Positions 11,609-15,269 of a DNA stretch of 15,269 nt are shown here, piece after piece. Source of the DNA: Desulfobacterales bacterium (lineage in GTDB: Bacteria > Desulfobacterota > Desulfobacteria > Desulfobacterales > JAHEIW01); assembly GCA_030145015.1 (NCBI GenBank), contig JAQYWI010000134.1, positions 1-15,269 on the forward strand, written 5' to 3'. The translations under genes and the position numbers were made by a program. The notes beneath the pieces are model-generated. The model was given only the letters and a program-made list of their open reading frames with translations, was not told the origin of the DNA and ran no database searches. Positions within the stretch are counted from its first letter, which is position 1, and each line of letters begins with the position of its first letter.

Positions 11609-11965
11609 TTATTTAGTCGGCTGTTGATCTATTTTCTTGCCGGCAAAATAGGCATGCACCATCGCAGCCAGCCAGCAGCCGGCAACAGCGATCAGGCTGA
11701 TGGTCTCCACCCCCCACCCACCGGCGGAATCCCGGCTGAGCCGTTCATTTAAGGTATTAACATCTATCTTATTATTTGCCAGTAGAGGTAAAATTTCATC
11801 GATAATGCGGACTGAACGCTGAACAATGCGGTAAATAAAAACAAAAAGTCCGGCGGTCGTTAAAAGAATAAACAAGACCCCGGCGAAGACCTGCCCAAGA
11901 ATTAATTGCCCGAGCCCGGGGTAAACCAGGCCGGATAAAAGCACCCCTCTGGTTGATTCTTTCAT
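11609..11965 (-). CDS. small integral membrane protein
   Basis: A 118-aa membrane protein of unknown function. The first hydrophobic stretch contains GLVYPGLGQLILGQ, a glycine/proline pattern common in small inner-membrane proteins of the TM2/DUF5683 kind. It is followed by a helix (VLFILLTTAGLFVFIYRIV), a polar loop of about 45 residues, and a last helix (ISLIAVAGCWLAAMVHAYF) with a lysine-rich end. I prefer ATG at 11965 with GGAAAGG upstream; an in-frame TTG at 11977 is an alternative. It is in the same direction as the ACT-domain gene, 48 bp before it, so they may be cotranscribed. Confidence 0.6.
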   Translation of the reverse strand: MKESTRGVLLSGLVYPGLGQLILGQVFAGVLFILLTTAGLFVFIYRIVQRSVRIIDEILPLLANNKIDVNTLNERLSRDSAGGWGVETISLIAVAGCWLAAMVHAYFAGKKIDQQPTK

Positions 11966-12072
11966 TTTCCTTTCCAACTTTGACTTTCAGACAGGATTCA
12001 AGTAAATCACCTATTTAATCACAAAAAATATACAATGTATGCTAAAAAATATCAAAGGCCAAAGCGTATCAA

Positions 12073-13638
12073 ATGACATCAAATAGAAAAAACATGCTCC
12101 TGGCAGCGTTAAGCGGCCTGTTGTTGACCGCATCATTTCCCAAAATCGGACTGGATTGGCTGGTCTGGGTTGCCCTGGTACCGCTGTTTGCTGCAATTGC
12201 GAATCTTTCCGTTAAAAAAAGTTTTCGAATCGGCTTTATTGCCGGCCTGATCCATTATTTTAGTCTCTTATACTGGGTGGTGCCCGTCATGCGAACCTAC
12301 GGATATCTCCCACTAACCTTGAGTATCGCCATTTTGTTCCTTTTCGCAGCGGTTCTGGCACTTTTCCCGGCTGTTTTTTGCATGGCCGTTGCTGCCATCG
12401 GCCGCACCCCGGCGCGTTGTCTGATCACGATGCCGTTGCTCTGGGTTGCTGTGGAATATATTCGAACCTACATGTTCACCGGTTTTCCATGGGCGTTGCT
12501 GGGGCACTCCCAGTACCTGCGCTTGCAGCTAATTCAGATGGCCGACCTGTTTGGGGCATATGGGGTATCCTTTCTGATTGTCCTGGGTAACACGGCCTTT
12601 TTCTTAGCCCTGACACTCATCACCCGGCAAACCTGGCAAAATAGGCCGGTTTCAAGACGCCTGCCGGCAGTAGCCGTAATTTTCTTTGTCCTGGGCTTTC
12701 TTTTTACATGGATCTATGGGACCTGGCGCATAAAAACAACCGATGATCTGATCGCAGCGTCCCCAAGCGCCCGCATTGCCGTTATCCAGGGCAATGTCGA
12801 TCAAGCTGTAAAATGGGATCCTGCATTTCAAGATGCGACCATAAAAACGCACATCCGTTTATCTCTGTCAGCAAAAACAGAAAATCCCGATCTGATTGTC
12901 TGGCCTGAATCCGCCACTCCCTTTTATTTATTTTACAAAAAAGAGCCAACCCGGAAGGTATTGGAGGGCATTCAAAAAATAGATACCGACTTTCTTATCG
13001 GAAGCCCTTCGTTTGCCGGCAAAGAAGGAAACATCACATATTATAACAGTGCGTATCTGATCAGTCCTGGAGCCAAAACTATCGTCAAATACGACAAAGC
13101 CCACCTCGTTCCCTACGGCGAATATGTTCCTTTTAAAAAATGGCTCCCCTTTTTAGGAAAACTTGTGGCCCAGGTGGGCGATTTCCGTCCCGGTAAAGCC
13201 GGTAAGACCATACCATGGCAACAAAATGCTTTAGGTATACAAATTTGTTACGAAATTATTTTCCCGGGACTTTCCCGGGCGATGGTAAAAAACGATGCCG
13301 TCTTGCTGATCAATATCACCAACGACGCGTGGTTTGGCACAACCAGCGGTCCGTATCAACATTTTTCCATGACCGTTTTGCGGGCAGTGGAAAACAGGCG
13401 GGCACTGGCCCGGGCCGCCAATACGGGCATCAGCGGCTTCATCGATCCCGCCGGCCGGATTTTAACCTCAACCCCATTGCTCCAGGAAGCAGCGGTCACC
13501 CGAACGTTACCACTGATCCGAAAAAAAACCTTTTATACCCGTTTCGGGGATTTATTTGCCATGGCTTGCCTGGCGGGTACAATTTTTGGTATAGTGCTTG
13601 AGTTCGGCAAATATGCGTCGAGAAAAAAGAATCGTTAA
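12073..13638 (+). CDS. lnt: apolipoprotein N-acyltransferase
   Basis: Lnt adds the third acyl chain to the N-terminal cysteine of lipoproteins in the inner membrane, the last step of lipoprotein maturation before export to the outer membrane. The 521-aa length fits. Residues 1 to about 220 form the membrane domain with several helices and the family motif FTGFPWALLGHSQ. The nitrilase domain follows and shows the catalytic triad: Glu279 (WPESATPF), Lys342 (KYDKAHLVPYGEYVPF) and Cys392 (GIQICYEIIFP), then NITNDAWFGTTSGPYQH and RAVENRRALARAANTGISG. A last helix lies near the C-terminus. The ATG at 12073 has no strong ribosome-binding site; ATG at 12106 would remove part of the first helix. It is divergent from the small membrane protein gene and 115 bp before prfB. 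Confidence 0.96.
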   Translation: MTSNRKNMLLAALSGLLLTASFPKIGLDWLVWVALVPLFAAIANLSVKKSFRIGFIAGLIHYFSLLYWVVPVMRTYGYLPLTLSIAILFLFAAVLALFPAVFCMAVAAIGRTPARCLITMPLLWVAVEYIRTYMFTGFPWALLGHSQYLRLQLIQMADLFGAYGVSFLIVLGNTAFFLALTLITRQTWQNRPVSRRLPAVAVIFFVLGFLFTWIYGTWRIKTTDDLIAASPSARIAVIQGNVDQAVKWDPAFQDATIKTHIRLSLSAKTENPDLIVWPESATPFYLFYKKEPTRKVLEGIQKIDTDFLIGSPSFAGKEGNITYYNSAYLISPGAKTIVKYDKAHLVPYGEYVPFKKWLPFLGKLVAQVGDFRPGKAGKTIPWQQNALGIQICYEIIFPGLSRAMVKNDAVLLINITNDAWFGTTSGPYQHFSMTVLRAVENRRALARAANTGISGFIDPAGRILTSTPLLQEAAVTRTLPLIRKKTFYTRFGDLFAMACLAGTIFGIVLEFGKYASRKKNR

Positions 13639-13691
13639 CCGGTTGTCCCGTTGTCTGCCGAAGGTCTTCGTGAAACGGGATTGGCCCGTAG

Positions 13692-13712
13692 AATAGGGAG
13701 ACCTCCTATTTT
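13692..13712 (+). terminator. weak hairpin between lnt and prfB
   Basis: AATAGG (13692-13697) and CCTATT (13705-13710) form a 6-bp stem followed by two more T residues before an A-rich stretch. The stem is short and the T run poor, so it may be an attenuator or have no role. A longer CCCGTT/AACGGG pairing lies just before it (13647-13679). Confidence 0.3.
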
Positions 13713-13753
13713 AAAACTGGCTAACCGGCAAACTGTTACGGGGAGGTAAAAAA

Positions 13754-14855
13754 ATGTCTGTAGATCTCAAACAAAACCTGAAGGATCTTCAACTGAAATT
13801 TGAAAATCTCAGAGGTTATCTTTGACATAGAGGACGATCAAAAACGTTTACAAGAAATTGAGCAACAAATCACCAAAGAAGGCTTTTGGGACAATCCGGA
13901 AGAAAACAAATCTATATTAAAAAAGCGCTCATCGCTTTCGAATCGAATTGAAAAATATAGCAAACTGGCTAACGATTTAGAAGAAAATCAAATTCTGCTG
14001 GATCTCGCAGTCGAAGAATCCGATGACGAAACCCTTGCGGAAGTATCCCGGCAAATCAGCGACCTGGATCAGCGAATTGGCGGCCTGTCCCTGGAGCTTA
14101 TGCTCGCAGGTGAAGACGATGCCAAAAACGCCATTGTATCCATCAATGCCGGCGCCGGCGGAACCGAAGCCCAGGATTGGGCTGAAATGCTTTTTAGAAT
14201 GTATTCGCGCTGGGTTGAGCGCCGGGGTTATAAACTAGAGTTGATTGACTTTCAGCCCGGAGAAGAGGCTGGAATCAAAAGTGTAACGTTTACGGCCAGC
14301 GGCGAAAATGCATTCGGTTATCTAAAATCGGAAATCGGCGTTCACCGTCTGGTAAGAATATCTCCGTTTAATGCCAGCGGCAAACGCCATACCTCCTTTG
14401 CTTCTGTGTTCGTCTATCCCGAACTGGATCAAGAAATTGTCGTCGATATTGAAGATAAAGACCTGCGAATTGACGTATACCGCGCCAGCGGTGCCGGAGG
14501 TCAGCATGTCAATAAAACCAGCAGCGCCGTGCGCATCACGCATCTTCCCACCGGAATCGTCGTGCAGTGCCAGCAGGAAAAATCCCAGCACCGCAACAAG
14601 GATATGGCTTTAAAAGTAATGAAAGCCAGGCTTTACCAGCATGAAAAACAAAAACAGGATGATAAGCTTCAGGAGGTTCATGACAGCAAGGATGAAATCG
14701 CCTGGGGCAGTCAGATTCGCTCTTATGTCCTTCATCCCTACCAAATGGTGAAAGATCATCGCATCAGTCTGGATATCGGCAACGTAAATGATGTGCTGGA
14801 CGGCGGCATCGATCCCTTTATCGAAGGGGTGCTGCTTGCAAAAAAGCATAAATAG
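13754..14855 (+). CDS. prfB: peptide chain release factor 2 (programmed +1 frameshift)
   Basis: RF2 recognises UAA and UGA stop codons and releases the nascent peptide. The gene starts at ATG 13754 with GGGAGG 7 nt upstream and reads MSVDLKQNLKDLQLKFENLR, then GYL, and meets an in-frame TGA at 13823-13825. A +1 shift at CTT-T continues as DIEDDQKRLQEIEQ to the TAG at 14855; the coding parts are 13754-13822 and 13824-14855, 366 aa in total. The stop-recognition motif Ser203-Pro204-Phe205 (RISPFNASGKRHTSF) and the catalytic GGQ at 248-250 (SGAGGQHVNKTSSAVRITH) are present and close in position to E. coli RF2. The product controls its own level because scarce RF2 favours the frameshift. Confidence 0.97.
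13811..13825 (+). promoter_or_regulatory. RF2 autoregulatory frameshift site
   Basis: AGAGGTTATCTTTGA followed by C: an internal Shine-Dalgarno-like AGAGGT three bases before the slippery CTT and the in-frame TGA. The canonical form is AGGGGGTATCTTTGAC, so the stimulatory element differs at two positions while the slip codon, stop and following C are conserved. Confidence 0.93.
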
Positions 14856-14917
14856 CAACGTTCGTGGTTAGTAGTCAGTGGTCCGTTGTTCGAATAAAGG
14901 AGATATAATTTTTTAAA

Positions 14918-15269
14918 ATGGCGAATTCAATTATTGTGGCAACCGGCAGTTACATTCCCGATACGACCATACCGGGCACGTATTTTCTGGGCAATGAGTT
15001 CTATGGAAATGACGGCAATAAGCTTGAGCGATCAAACCCCGACATCATTAAAAAACTCCACGAGATTACAGGCATTCGGGAAAGACGCTATGTAAGCGAC
15101 GATCTTGTCACTTCTGATATTGCCTACCTGGCAGCAAAAGATGCACTGGACGGCATCGATAAGGAAAGCCTCGATTACATTATTGTGGGTCAAAATTTAG
15201 GGGACGTTAAAGCGGACAACATCAGAGTGGATATGGTCCCTAACATCGCGGCCCGGGTGAAACACAAGC
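14918..15269 (+). CDS. 3-oxoacyl-ACP synthase III (KAS III/FabH) family protein, partial
   Basis: The first 117 codons only; the gene leaves the right edge before the catalytic cysteine. It reads MANSIIVATGSYIPDTTIPG, ERSNPDIIKKLHEITGIRER, RYVSDDLVTSDIAYLAAKDA and LDYIIVGQNLGDV, which are the standard N-terminal features of the thiolase-fold KAS III family (the GIRERR motif and the DYIIVG strand). Members start fatty-acid synthesis or make related beta-ketoacyl products; which one cannot be told from this part. AAAGGAG lies about 15 nt before the ATG, wider than ideal. It is 62 bp after prfB, across a GTGGTTAGTAGTCAGTGG stretch of the low-complexity kind seen elsewhere in the window. Confidence 0.88.
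   Translation, partial: MANSIIVATGSYIPDTTIPGTYFLGNEFYGNDGNKLERSNPDIIKKLHEITGIRERRYVSDDLVTSDIAYLAAKDALDGIDKESLDYIIVGQNLGDVKADNIRVDMVPNIAARVKHK

Noticed and set aside
14322..14858. Minus-strand open frames opposite prfB
   Set aside because: They are shadows of a fully supported RF2 gene.

Overview
The window looks like a chromosomal segment of a Gram-negative bacterium, most likely a Desulfobacterota (deltaproteobacterial) lineage. The reasons are a DUF1638-plus-hydantoinase-type protein, an Lnt apolipoprotein N-acyltransferase (which implies an outer membrane with lipoproteins), and low-complexity intergenic stretches of a kind I associate with Desulfobacterales. The taxonomic call is inference; there is no rRNA here.

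The centre (about 1.0-8.5 kb) is a decaying chromosomal integron. The integrase gene intI is on the plus strand at 7320-8534. It ends before the last catalytic block (HxxR, H/W, Tyr), so it is probably dead. To its left the cassettes run away from it on the minus strand, starting at an attI-like GTTGGGC core. Reading from attI outward they are: (1) higBA; (2) an unknown 129-aa protein; (3) a lone VapC-like PIN toxin behind a possible IS remnant; (4) a small CPWC zinc-binding ORF; (5) a higBA pair inserted backwards; (6) a zinc-ribbon/membrane miniprotein; (7) a block of higBA, a YajD-type HNH protein and a DUF6155 protein; (8) a small membrane ORF fused over a beheaded higB, followed by an orphan higA. 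Four good attC sites (A-D) plus damaged ones can be recognised by AAC/GTT ends, complementary arms and extrahelical bases.

The array is dominated by HigBA toxin-antitoxin modules: three intact pairs, one truncated higB with an intact higA, and one 132-bp higB fragment lying inside an attC. The three intact operons share one promoter design: -35, 17 bp, -10, exactly 6 nt, then ATG. This predicts leaderless higB mRNA, with a palindromic operator in or across the spacer. Several cassette junctions appear reduced to AAC-(0-4 nt)-GTT, as if the attC hairpin had been deleted and the cassettes locked together.

Directly behind the truncated intI is a RelE/ParE-type toxin with a ribbon-helix-helix antitoxin. 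The right part is core chromosome: a beta-CASP metallo-beta-lactamase nuclease, a repeat-rich intergenic stretch, an ACT-domain protein and a small membrane protein (all minus strand), then lnt, prfB (RF2, with the programmed +1 frameshift) and the start of a KAS III-family gene (plus strand). The left edge holds the 5' part of the DUF1638/hydantoinase gene.
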